Positions 1-6,166 of a stretch of 8,360 nt of DNA are shown here, one piece after another. This DNA is from DASQPR01 sp035713725 (GTDB taxonomy: Bacteria > Actinomycetota > Actinomycetes > Mycobacteriales > Micromonosporaceae): contig DASTMZ010000134.1 of the NCBI GenBank assembly GCA_035713725.1, positions 1 to 8,360 on the forward strand. The letters run 5' to 3'. The notes below the pieces were generated by a model. The model was given only the letters and a program-made list of their open reading frames with translations, did not search any database and was not told the origin of the DNA. Each line of letters begins with the position of its first letter. Position 1 is the first letter of the stretch. The position numbers and the translations under genes are program-made.

Positions 1-1200
1 TCCGCGCTCGGCATGGGTTTCGACAAGCCGGACCTCGGCTTCGTCGTCCACCTCGGCGCGCCGCCGTCGCCGATCGCGTATTACCAACAGGTCGGCCGTG
101 CTGGCCGGGCGGTCGATCGCGCCGACGTGGTGCTGCTACCCGGCGACGAGGATCGTGCGATCTGGCGATACTTCGCGTCGCTCGGATACCCGGCAGAGGA
201 CCGCGTGCGTGCGGTGCTCGCAACACTGGACGATGCGGGCCGGCCGTTGTCCGTACCAGTTATCGAAGCGGCCGTAGAGATCCGACGGTCACGACTCGAG
301 CTCATGTTGAAGGTGCTCGACGTCGACGGCGCGGTGAAACGGGTCCGCGGGGGCTGGGAGTCGACCGGCCGAGCGTGGCACTACGACCGCGATCGGCTGG
401 ATCGGGTTGCCGCGGCACGCGAAGCCGAGGCCGCGATGATGGTGGCGTACGAGTCGCTCTCGTCGTGTCGCATGGAGTTTCTGCGTCGCGCCCTCGATGA
501 CCCCGAAGCGACACCGTGCGGGCGATGTGACGTCTGCACTCGTCGGCCGTGGCCGACCGAGGTCTCCGAGGCATCGCTCGCGGCCGCGCGCAGCCATCTC
601 GGCCGTCCCGGCGTGGAGATCGCGCCGCGTCGACAGTGGCCGTCCGGCGTTTCCGGGCTGTCCGGCCGCATTCCGCCGACCGAGCAGGCCGACAGCGGTC
701 GAGCACTCGGGCGCATGTCCGATCTGGGTTGGGGTGACCGGCTACGTCGCGTCGTCGGCGACGATGCGCCCGACACAGCGCTGTCGCCCGAGCTTGCCGA
801 TGCCGTCGTGCAGATGCTCGCGGAGTGGGCGAACGGTGCCGATCGGTGGGTGCAGCGCCCGGTCGCGGTCGTCGCGGTGACGTCGTCCCGGCACGGGGCA
901 CTCGTCACGAGCCTCGCCTCGCGCATCGCCGAGGTCGGCCGGTTGCCGTTGCTGGGCGCGGTGACGACGCCGGCTCGGCCGGTCGGTGGGCGCGCTAACA
1001 GTGCACACCGGGTACGGGCGCTGGAAAGCGAGATCGTCGTCCCGCCGCAGCTGTCCGAAGCCGTCGGCAGTCTCGACGGCCCGGTGCTGCTCGTCGACGA
1101 CTACGTGGACTCGGGCTGGACGATGACGCTTGCCGCTCGTGCGCTGCGCTTGGCCGGCGTGCCGGCGGTGCTACCACTCGCGCTCGCCATCACCATGTAG
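1..1200 (+). CDS. RecQ-family ATP-dependent DNA helicase with C-terminal phosphoribosyltransferase-like domain (5' end cut by window edge)
   Basis: The reading frame is open from base 1, so the start lies outside the window; 399 codons are visible. They begin inside helicase domain 2: motif V (GMGFDKPDLGFVVHLG) and motif VI with the arginine finger (YYQQVGRAGRA) are intact. A segment at about residues 75-130, possibly winged-helix-like, precedes the zinc module, whose four cysteines are Cys156, Cys173, Cys176 and Cys179 (CGRCDVC), as in RecQ. After a linker, about residues 250-399 look like a phosphoribosyltransferase fold, with a PRPP-loop-like LLVDDYVDSGWTM at 363-375. RecQ enzymes unwind DNA 3' to 5' in recombination and repair; helicase motifs I-III must lie upstream. 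The PRT domain is not part of classical RecQ and its role is unknown. The family call is firm; retained PRT activity is inference. Confidence 0.93.
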   Translation, partial: SALGMGFDKPDLGFVVHLGAPPSPIAYYQQVGRAGRAVDRADVVLLPGDEDRAIWRYFASLGYPAEDRVRAVLATLDDAGRPLSVPVIEAAVEIRRSRLELMLKVLDVDGAVKRVRGGWESTGRAWHYDRDRLDRVAAAREAEAAMMVAYESLSSCRMEFLRRALDDPEATPCGRCDVCTRRPWPTEVSEASLAAARSHLGRPGVEIAPRRQWPSGVSGLSGRIPPTEQADSGRALGRMSDLGWGDRLRRVVGDDAPDTALSPELADAVVQMLAEWANGADRWVQRPVAVVAVTSSRHGALVTSLASRIAEVGRLPLLGAVTTPARPVGGRANSAHRVRALESEIVVPPQLSEAVGSLDGPVLLVDDYVDSGWTMTLAARALRLAGVPAVLPLALAITM

Positions 1201-1247
1201 GCCGGCTGCTTCACTCACGGTCGCGAGGGTAGTCGCGCAACGCGTTG

Positions 1248-1255
1248 TAGATAAT
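1248..1255 (+). promoter_or_regulatory. Probable -10 element for a leaderless methyltransferase transcript
   Basis: TAGATAAT lies in the 62-bp gap after the helicase stop. Read as GATAAT at 1250-1255, it matches five of six bases of TATAAT. A transcript starting seven bases later would begin at the GTG at 1263, giving a leaderless mRNA. No clear -35 hexamer or Shine-Dalgarno sequence is visible. Confidence 0.5.
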
Positions 1256-1262
1256 GGTCGGC

Positions 1263-1892
1263 GTGACGGTCCGATACGACGACGTGCTCGGCCCATTACG
1301 AACGGCGTACGACGCGCGGGCGGCGTGGCGTGATGGGCTCAGCAAGGAGCCGTGGAAGCTGGCGGAGCGGCGCACGTTTCGTGAGCGACTCGCGCCGGGT
1401 GCACGTCTGCTGGAGATCGGTGCCGGCACCGGTCACGACAGTGCCTACTTTCAGGCGGAAGGCCTCTCGGTCGTCGCGGTGGATCTCTCGGCCGTGATGG
1501 TCGAGCTCTGTCGGGCCAAGGGCGTCGAGGCGCACGTCATGGACTTCCTGCACTTGGACTTCGCGGCCGGTTCCTTCGACGCGGTGTACGCCCTGAACTG
1601 TCTGCTACACGTACCCAACCACGACTTGCCCGCGGTCCTGGCTGCGATTCGGGCGATACTGCGCCCCGGTGGGTTGTTGTTCGTCGGCGTTTATGGCGGC
1701 GACCAGAGCGCGGAAGGCCCGTTGCGGGATGACGAGCACGTGCCTGCGCGGTTCTTCTCGTGGCGCACCGACGATCAGTTGCTCGGCTTTGCCACCCGTG
1801 CGCGCTTCGACGTCGTGGACTTCCATCCCGTCGACGCCGGCGACGGCAATCGGTTCCAGTCACTCACACTTCGCCGTCCGGACGTCGACTAG
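1263..1892 (+). CDS. Class I SAM-dependent methyltransferase
   Basis: A 209-residue Rossmann-fold methyltransferase. Numbered from the GTG at 1263, motif I is LLEIGAGTG at 49-57, the acidic residue that would bind the SAM ribose is Asp74 (VVAVDLS), motif II/III is FDAVYALNCLLHV at about 105-117, and the post-motif is LRPGG at 133-137. This is the usual layout of small methyltransferases of the Methyltransf_11/25 type, so transfer of a methyl group from SAM is well supported, but the substrate cannot be read from the sequence. I chose GTG 1263 over ATG 1254 because the ATG overlaps the likely -10 box and the GTG sits where transcription should begin. It follows the RecQ-like gene on the same strand but probably has its own promoter. 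The gene looks intact and has codon use like the flanking core genes. Confidence 0.88.
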   Translation: MTVRYDDVLGPLRTAYDARAAWRDGLSKEPWKLAERRTFRERLAPGARLLEIGAGTGHDSAYFQAEGLSVVAVDLSAVMVELCRAKGVEAHVMDFLHLDFAAGSFDAVYALNCLLHVPNHDLPAVLAAIRAILRPGGLLFVGVYGGDQSAEGPLRDDEHVPARFFSWRTDDQLLGFATRARFDVVDFHPVDAGDGNRFQSLTLRRPDVD

Positions 1893-2106
1893 CTGCGTGT
1901 ATCCAGCCCGCCCCGTAGGTTCTCAGTGGTCTGTCCCAGCCGAACATCGACACCCGCGGTTGAGCCAGCCGTCTCATCGATCGGTCGCCTTTTGGTAGAT
2001 CGCTTCACGATGCGTGGTTCCACGACGGAGCTGGTGCAAGCGACGCGTCGCCGGCCGCTTAGTTTGGTACACGAGAAATTTAGGGCCGGACCGCATGAGG
2101 CTGGAC
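1893..2106. other. Convergent intergenic gap without recognisable gene
   Basis: This stretch lies between the end of the methyltransferase and the end of the minus-strand gene at 2107. It is less G/C-biased than the flanks. Short open frames exist on both strands, but none has a start signal or a family resemblance I recognise, and I see no hairpin with a T-run that would mark a terminator. Confidence 0.5.
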
Positions 2107-2613
2107 TCACCGGTCAAAGGGCCGCTCGACGCCCGTCGCTCGTATCAGGCGGTAATCAGCTGTGGTGGCCGGCTCCAGCGGGTAGGCGACGTAGAGATTT
2201 GTTTGGTGTGGATCATCGGACTCAAGTGAGTCGACTCTGAGTCCACCGCCGGTGAATGTTGCCGACGTGCCAGTAACGTTCCCGTCGATGGGCATTGACC
2301 AGGGCCGAGGTGGGGTCGCGGTCTGACCCCCGCCGTGTGGTGATGGCATCCCATTCATGAAACGCAGCGAGTCCGTCAGACGACCGACGATCCGGCCGAC
2401 GTCGACCTTAGACTTCTGTACCTGAACCAGCCGAATCACTTGGTCTTGCGTGATCGTGTAGAGCGTCACCCGGACGACTTCGTTGTCAACAGTGGCGATG
2501 CTCCAGCTGTGGATCTTCTCGCCAATCGGCCGCCAAACCGGTCCACCGAAGCTAGTCGCCAGTCCGTCGAAGTCGATGTAGCGCACGGCGCGAGGATCTT
2601 CTGGACCTCTCAT
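2107..2613 (-). CDS. Hypothetical protein, family not recognised
   Basis: A 168-residue protein starting MRGPEDPRAVRYIDFDG and ending TGVERPFDR. I chose the ATG at 2613 over the TTG at 2634 because a purine-rich GGGAAGGG (2626-2619) lies five bases before it. The first ~85 residues have an alternating pattern that suggests beta-strands (WSIATVDNEVVRVTLYTI, then IRLVQVQ). A Gly/Pro-rich linker follows (about 93-108, MPSPHGGGQTATPPRP), then a second part with polar beta-like stretches. I see no signal peptide, membrane helix or catalytic motif. It stands alone, convergent with the methyltransferase and just downstream, in its own direction, of a decayed transposase. Codon third positions are more mixed than in the flanking core genes, in keeping with acquired DNA. 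The ribosome site and length favour a real gene; the function is unknown. Confidence 0.6.
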   Translation of the reverse strand: MRGPEDPRAVRYIDFDGLATSFGGPVWRPIGEKIHSWSIATVDNEVVRVTLYTITQDQVIRLVQVQKSKVDVGRIVGRLTDSLRFMNGMPSPHGGGQTATPPRPWSMPIDGNVTGTSATFTGGGLRVDSLESDDPHQTNLYVAYPLEPATTADYRLIRATGVERPFDR

Positions 2614-2658
2614 GGCGACCCTTCCCGAAGCCAACGAAAAAGCCGGCTGCCGGTCGCT

Positions 2659-2687
2659 ACATTGCTCTATGTCGATGGCTGTGTCAC
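2659..2687 (-). promoter_or_regulatory. Candidate promoter of the hypothetical gene at 2107-2613
   Basis: On the minus strand, GTGACA (2687-2682, five of six matches to TTGACA) is followed after exactly 17 bases by CAATGT (2664-2659), which keeps the key A at position 2 and T at position 6 of the -10 box. Transcription would start near 2652, about 40 bases before the ATG and upstream of its ribosome site. The -10 match is weak, so this is tentative. Confidence 0.33.
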
Positions 2688-2763
2688 GGGCCTGAGCCGC
2701 AAGGGTTTCGAAGCAACATGAAAGCGAGGGCTGCTACCTCGATGAGACGCGGTCAGAGGGATT

Positions 2764-3218
2764 CGTATCCGCGTCGCCTACGCCGCCGTTGTGTAGCTCG
2801 GCTACGGACGACATCCAGTGTTCGGGGGGCCTTCGACGACCGGTGCCGACCACATCCCGAGCACGTCACGCTCACCGGTCAGGTTGACCCAAACGGCGCC
2901 ATGCACCGGACCGTTGGCGACGCGTTAGTCGCGGATCTTCATGTGAATCGCGTCGATGAGCAGCACCGGATAGGTCCGGCCCAGCGTCTTGCGCGAGATG
3001 TCCAGCGCGTCGTTGATCTTGTCGGAGACCTACCACACGTCGGCGTGGCTCTATAGCGACCTTGACACCCTGTGGTGACCTGCTGCAGCAGCTGCCCTGC
3101 CCGACCAGTGACACACCCTTATCCGGGTCCGCTGCAGTAATGCCGCAGCGATCTTCATGCCCAGGCCATCGGCCGCAGGCGTCAACGGTTTCGGCTCGGT
3201 ACCGTCCACTGCCGACAC
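2764..3218 (-). pseudogene. Degenerate IS256-family (mutator-type) transposase remnant
   Basis: Reading the minus strand in three frames gives pieces that line up in order with actinobacterial IS256-family transposases. The N-terminus is ADGLGMKIAAALLQRTR (about 3175-3125), followed by a frame change to DKGVSLVGQG, then another to LLQQVT (about 3091-3074). About 110-120 codons normally found next are missing. The central part continues as SHADVW, a stop, VSDKINDAL, then YPVLLIDAIHMKIRD and, after a stop, RVANGPVHG and GERDVLGMW. A further frameshift near 2826 leads to PEHWMSSVAELHNGG. In-frame stops lie at 3051-3053, 3030-3032 and 2925-2927. The first catalytic Asp (LIDAIH) survives; the second Asp and the C-terminal half are gone. 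It cannot make an active transposase, and no terminal inverted repeats were found. Confidence 0.85.
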
Positions 3219-3239
3219 TGACGGTCCTCTACTGGACAA

Positions 3240-3582
3240 CCGGTACCAGCCTCGTGGATCACCGACTCATCGACAAGATTCCTCACAGTCGCTCCCTTGT
3301 GCCAACGAGAGTCCCTCATAGGACGCCCGGACATGACCTCATCCACGGACAGCCGGTCAAGCCCGCGCAGGAGGCACTGGTCCCGACACCGCGGCCGACG
3401 GCACATCAAACGCTGCCGCGGCTGGTGCGTCCACGACAGTCGTCATGAGCCGATCATGTAGCGTCGAATTGACGATGATCTCGACACGCCGCGCGCCGTC
3501 TCAGCGAGTTGGCGAACGACAGGCACGTCGCAATCGGGTGCGACAGTTCAAGATCTAGTGAAACGCCATGGTGCCTGACACG
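3240..3582. other. Decayed region without an intact gene
   Basis: About 340 bp lie between the transposase remnant and the end of the NlpC/P60 gene. Short open frames run on both strands. On the minus strand one piece (about 3409-3240) reads with content such as LDRLSVDEVMSGRP and WHKGATVRNLVDES, which looks protein-like. A short ATG-led frame (about 3444-3360) precedes it in another frame and stops early. I do not recognise the family, so this is best read as further mobile-element debris. No promoter or terminator is convincing. Confidence 0.45.
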
Positions 3583-4638
3583 CTAGGCCGGGCGGCCGTA
3601 CCCATGGATCGGCCCGAGATCGACCGATGCGATCTTCACGTCCTCGCCGACTTGGGGCGCCTCGATCACGTACCCGCCGCCGATGTAGATCGCCACGTGG
3701 TGGATCGGCGTGTAGTAGAAGACGAGATCGCCTGGGCGCAGCTGGGAGCGCGAGATGTGGGCGACGGCGGAATACTGCTCGGCCGAGTTGTGCGGCAGTG
3801 TCACGCCGCCCTGCTTCCATGCCGCCATCGTGAGACCCGAGCAGTCGTAGCTGTCCGGACCGGCCGCGGCCCACTTGTACGGCTTACCGATCTGGTCGTG
3901 CGCGAACTTCACGGCACGGCCCGCGGCATCCGCCGAGTACGCCGGCACATAGTTGATGACGTGCGCCGAACTGTCCACACCGGACGGTCCGAACGCCGCG
4001 ACCCGGATCGACTCGAGCTTCTTGATCTGCGACTGGATCGCGGTCTTCTGCGTGGCCAACGTTGCGACCAGGCTTGCCTGTTGCTCGTCGAGCGTACGCA
4101 GTGTCTGTTGCTGCAAGCGGTACGCGGTCGTCGCGTCGACGAGCGTGTCGAGGGTTGACCGGCGACCGATGGCCAGTCCGTTGAGCAGCGTCAGCCGGTC
4201 CACCACCTGTTGCGTCGACTGTGCGTCGACGAGCAGCGCGAATCCGGACAGTGGCGTCGCCTCGTAGGTCTGCGCGGCGATCTGAGCGACCTTCTCCTGC
4301 GCGGCGTCGGCGGCTGCCTGCATCGGTGCGAGACGTGCGACGACCGCGGTCTCACGTGCCCGCGTCGCGGCCAGCGTGTCCTGCATCGCGTCGTAGCGCT
4401 CGATGACGACTTCGAGTTGATTCGACGCCGTGGAGATCTGCTTGTCGAGTTGCGCCTTCGTCGGCTTCGGATCGTCGCCGGCCGCGGCGGCGGGGGTGGC
4501 GACGCACAGCGTCAACAACGCTGCGGCGACCGCGGATCGGGCCAGCAAGGCGGTGACCGAACGAGTTGGGGTCAGCGCGGATCGTGTCGCACCCGAGGTT
4601 CCGGACGCGGCGCCGTGCCAACCCAAAGGTAACGGCAT
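3583..4638 (-). CDS. Secreted NlpC/P60 peptidoglycan endopeptidase, RipA-like
   Basis: A 351-residue exported cell-wall hydrolase. The N-terminus has a long basic leader, a hydrophobic core at about residues 30-50 and an AAAA-G cleavage-like site near 53, as in Sec signal peptides. Residues ~57-125 and ~165-212 are rich in Ala, Gln, Glu and Lys, suggesting the coiled-coil module typical of RipA/P60 proteins. The NlpC/P60 domain fills about 236-351: catalytic Cys266 in YDCSGLT, His314 in HHVAIYIG and the likely third residue Glu326 in VIEAP, matching the Cys-His-Glu set of mycobacterial RipA. Such enzymes cut the gamma-D-Glu to meso-DAP bond of peptide stems during cell separation and wall remodelling. 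The ATG at 4638 directly follows a -10-like sequence, so the mRNA may be leaderless. The gene is divergent from the CsoR-type regulator. The domain call is firm; the exact paralogue is not. Confidence 0.92.
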   Translation of the reverse strand: MPLPLGWHGAASGTSGATRSALTPTRSVTALLARSAVAAALLTLCVATPAAAAGDDPKPTKAQLDKQISTASNQLEVVIERYDAMQDTLAATRARETAVVARLAPMQAAADAAQEKVAQIAAQTYEATPLSGFALLVDAQSTQQVVDRLTLLNGLAIGRRSTLDTLVDATTAYRLQQQTLRTLDEQQASLVATLATQKTAIQSQIKKLESIRVAAFGPSGVDSSAHVINYVPAYSADAAGRAVKFAHDQIGKPYKWAAAGPDSYDCSGLTMAAWKQGGVTLPHNSAEQYSAVAHISRSQLRPGDLVFYYTPIHHVAIYIGGGYVIEAPQVGEDVKIASVDLGPIHGYGRPA

Positions 4639-4642
4639 ATCG

Positions 4643-4649
4643 GTATTAA
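4643..4649 (-). promoter_or_regulatory. Probable -10 element of the NlpC/P60 gene
   Basis: On the minus strand TTAATAC lies four to five bases before the ATG at 4638, placing transcription start at or next to the start codon. No Shine-Dalgarno sequence precedes the ATG, which fits a leaderless transcript. No clear -35 box is visible; a palindrome occupies that region. Confidence 0.45.
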
Positions 4650-4658
4650 CGCCGTAGA

Positions 4659-4674
4659 CGTCACAAAGGTGACG
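4659..4674. promoter_or_regulatory. Perfect 16-bp palindrome CGTCAC-AAAG-GTGACG, candidate regulator site
   Basis: Two perfect 6-bp half sites separated by four bases are centred about 29 bp upstream of the expected NlpC/P60 transcription start and about 60 bp upstream of that of csoR. The position over the -35 region of the hydrolase promoter suggests an operator or activator site for that gene. The palindrome differs from the G-rich CsoR-type site next to the regulator. The binding protein is unknown. Confidence 0.4.
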
Positions 4675-4700
4675 CTTGTCGCCGGCTCGGCCCAGGTCAA

Positions 4701-4717
4701 ATACTCTACGGGGGTAT
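4701..4717. promoter_or_regulatory. Candidate CsoR/RicR operator
   Basis: ATACTC-TACGG-GGGTAT is an inverted repeat with one mismatch between half sites (ATACTC against ATACCC). ATAC and GTAT ends around a G-rich centre are the pattern known for CsoR-family copper operators. It runs into the TATCCT -10 box, so a bound repressor would block RNA polymerase, which fits autoregulation. Confidence 0.6.
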
Positions 4718-4720
4718 CCT
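4715..4720 (+). promoter_or_regulatory. -10 element of csoR-type gene (leaderless)
   Basis: TATCCT fits TANNNT and lies six bases before the GTG at 4727, so the transcript should begin at the start codon. The -35 region is not recognisable. Confidence 0.55.
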
Positions 4721-4726
4721 ATTCGC

Positions 4727-5035
4727 GTGGAAACTCCGCAGGTTGACGGCGCACCAGCACTGCCTGGTTACAGCGGTGACAAGGCTGCCCTGCTGGCCCG
4801 ACTACGCCGGGTCGAGGGCCAGGTGCGGGGCGTGCAGCGCATGGTCGACGAGGACACCTACTGCATCGATGTGCTGACCCAGATATCGGCAGCCACGCAC
4901 GCTCTGCAGGCGGTCGCCATGGGTCTCTTGGAGGATCACCTCGCGCACTGCGTGGTCGACGCGGCTCGCAACGGCGATCCGACCGCGAAGGTCAAGGAGG
5001 CGGCGGACGCTATCGCTCGACTCGTGCGGGCATAG
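4727..5035 (+). CDS. CsoR/RicR-type metal-sensing transcriptional repressor (DUF156)
   Basis: A 102-residue all-helical regulator. KAALLARLRRVEGQVRGVQR at about 19-38 is the conserved DNA-contacting first helix region of the family. The metal ligands of copper-sensing CsoR are all present: Cys46 (TYCIDVL), His71 and Cys75 (DHLAHC), the Cys-His-Cys set that binds Cu(I). The body (IDVLTQISAATHALQAV, then LLEDHLAHCVVDA) is closest in my memory to mycobacterial RicR. Such proteins bind DNA as apo-tetramers and release it when loaded with copper. I chose GTG 4727 because the frame further upstream runs through the operator and -10 box. No copper ATPase, chaperone or metallothionein gene lies beside it, so its targets besides itself must be elsewhere, or may include the divergent hydrolase. 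Family call firm; copper as inducer is inferred from the ligands. Confidence 0.92.
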   Translation: METPQVDGAPALPGYSGDKAALLARLRRVEGQVRGVQRMVDEDTYCIDVLTQISAATHALQAVAMGLLEDHLAHCVVDAARNGDPTAKVKEAADAIARLVRA

Positions 5036-5069
5036 CCCATCACCGTCGCGCCAGCGCCAGTGACAACCG

Positions 5070-6089
5070 TCAGGCCAGCGCGAGACGCAGCGCCGCGGCG
5101 GTGTCCGCGATCAGCGTCGTGGGCCGGATCGGTGTGCCCGCGACCGCGCCGAAGAGACTCGGCATGCCGGGCAATGGAAAGCCGTCGGCGGTGAGCACAG
5201 CGGGTTCTCGTGCGCCGAGCGTCCGTCGAGTGTGGTCCCACGCGTCGGTCACCTCGCTCGGTGACGGTACGCCGAACGCGTGGCCGACCGGCGAACTGTG
5301 CCGAAGCCGTACGATCGCGGAACCCGCGAAGTCTTCGGCGATCCGGCTGGCCATGGCGATGCGTTCCCGCTCGGTGTCGGTGTGTCGCGTGACGACCGAG
5401 CACGGGGACCCGCATTCCGCGCAACTGATCAGCGCCTCGGCCACCACGCTGTGCTGCCGGTCGAGGTACGCCCGCCATCCGGCGTCCGGCTCACCGGCCA
5501 CGCGCAGGCAGCGCTTCGCCGCGGACTTTTGCGGCTTGGTCTGCGGACAGATCGAGTCGCCCCAATGCCCCCAGCGACTCCCGTCACCGGCAACGGATGC
5601 GGTCATCGACGCAGGGTCGGCCGCGTGACCGAGCACCGGCTCCCACGCCAGGATCGGCAGGTACTCGCTCGCGGTGTGTACGGCGGCGATCAGCGCGGAT
5701 GTCTCACACCGCAGCCAGCGCACCGCGATCGCCTCGAGCATCAGGCCGAACGCGGGGCGCAGTGAGCCGAGCGCGCCGCGGTCCGGCTCGCCGGGCGACT
5801 GTGGTACGCGTGCCGCCAAGCTGCGTACCACCAGCTTCTCGGGTACGCCGTCGCCGGTTACCAGGTCGGCGACATGGTGCTCGGTGTTCGCGTCCCGGGC
5901 GGCGTCCGACTCGCCGAAGTCCTCCGCGTCGAGGTCGAGCAGCCGCTGGCCGAAGGCGCACAATTGCTGTGCGTTGGCGATGTGGCCGACGTCGCCTTGG
6001 CCGATCAGACCGGCCTCGAGCAGTGCGGCGATCTCGGCGAATGCGTACCGCCTGATCAACACGTCGACGAGATCGCGACGGTTCCCCAC
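5070..6089 (-). CDS. Hypothetical cysteine-containing protein, family not recognised
   Basis: A 339-residue soluble-looking protein starting at GTG 6089 (GNRRDLVDVLIRRYAFAEI). The N-terminal 150 residues look mainly helical and include a striking stretch CETSALIAAVHTASEYLPIL at 128-147. The second half contains clustered cysteines: Cys181, Cys194, then Cys223, Cys226 and Cys230 in CAECGSPC, a spacing that could hold zinc or an iron-sulfur centre. There is no signal peptide, membrane helix or known catalytic motif I can name. It lies 77 bp after rhlE on the same strand and may be co-transcribed with it; it converges on the CsoR-type gene with a 34-bp gap. GC-rich codon use matches the flanking core genes, so it looks native. 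No strong ribosome site was found (GAGG lies very close to the GTG), so the start is uncertain. Confidence 0.8.
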   Translation of the reverse strand: MGNRRDLVDVLIRRYAFAEIAALLEAGLIGQGDVGHIANAQQLCAFGQRLLDLDAEDFGESDAARDANTEHHVADLVTGDGVPEKLVVRSLAARVPQSPGEPDRGALGSLRPAFGLMLEAIAVRWLRCETSALIAAVHTASEYLPILAWEPVLGHAADPASMTASVAGDGSRWGHWGDSICPQTKPQKSAAKRCLRVAGEPDAGWRAYLDRQHSVVAEALISCAECGSPCSVVTRHTDTERERIAMASRIAEDFAGSAIVRLRHSSPVGHAFGVPSPSEVTDAWDHTRRTLGAREPAVLTADGFPLPGMPSLFGAVAGTPIRPTTLIADTAAALRLALA

Positions 6090-6166
6090 GACCTCAGACT
6101 GCCACGTGCCGGTGCCGGCGGAGCTTGGATGGCGGCCGTCAGTCCGTATTGCGCCTCGCGGCGCGG

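Noticed and set aside
302..926. Minus-strand frames of 181 and 199 codons inside the RecQ-like gene
   Set aside because: Arg/Ala/Pro-rich products opposite a frame with clear helicase and zinc motifs.
1889..2240. Short frames on both strands in the methyltransferase-downstream gap
   Set aside because: No ribosome site, no recognisable family, and the plus-strand one overlaps the minus-strand hypothetical gene.
3062..3448. Plus-strand open frame of 128 codons
   Set aside because: It runs antisense to the transposase fossil and the neighbouring debris, has no ribosome site, and its product resembles no family.
3560..3575. Sequence ATGGTGCCTGACACG as a possible insertion-sequence end
   Set aside because: No matching inverted copy was found on the other side of the transposase fossil and no flanking target duplication was seen.
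4676..4726. Upstream TTG start for the CsoR-type gene
   Set aside because: The extra 17 codons would be read from the operator and -10 box, and the extension has no family counterpart.
5050..5072. Small hairpin TGAC-AACC-GTCA between the convergent csoR-type and hypothetical genes as a terminator
   Set aside because: The stem is only four base pairs with no T-run on either strand.
5101..5628. Plus-strand open frame of 175 codons
   Set aside because: It is the antisense shadow of the minus-strand gene 5070-6089, a common effect of high GC; no start signal or domain.
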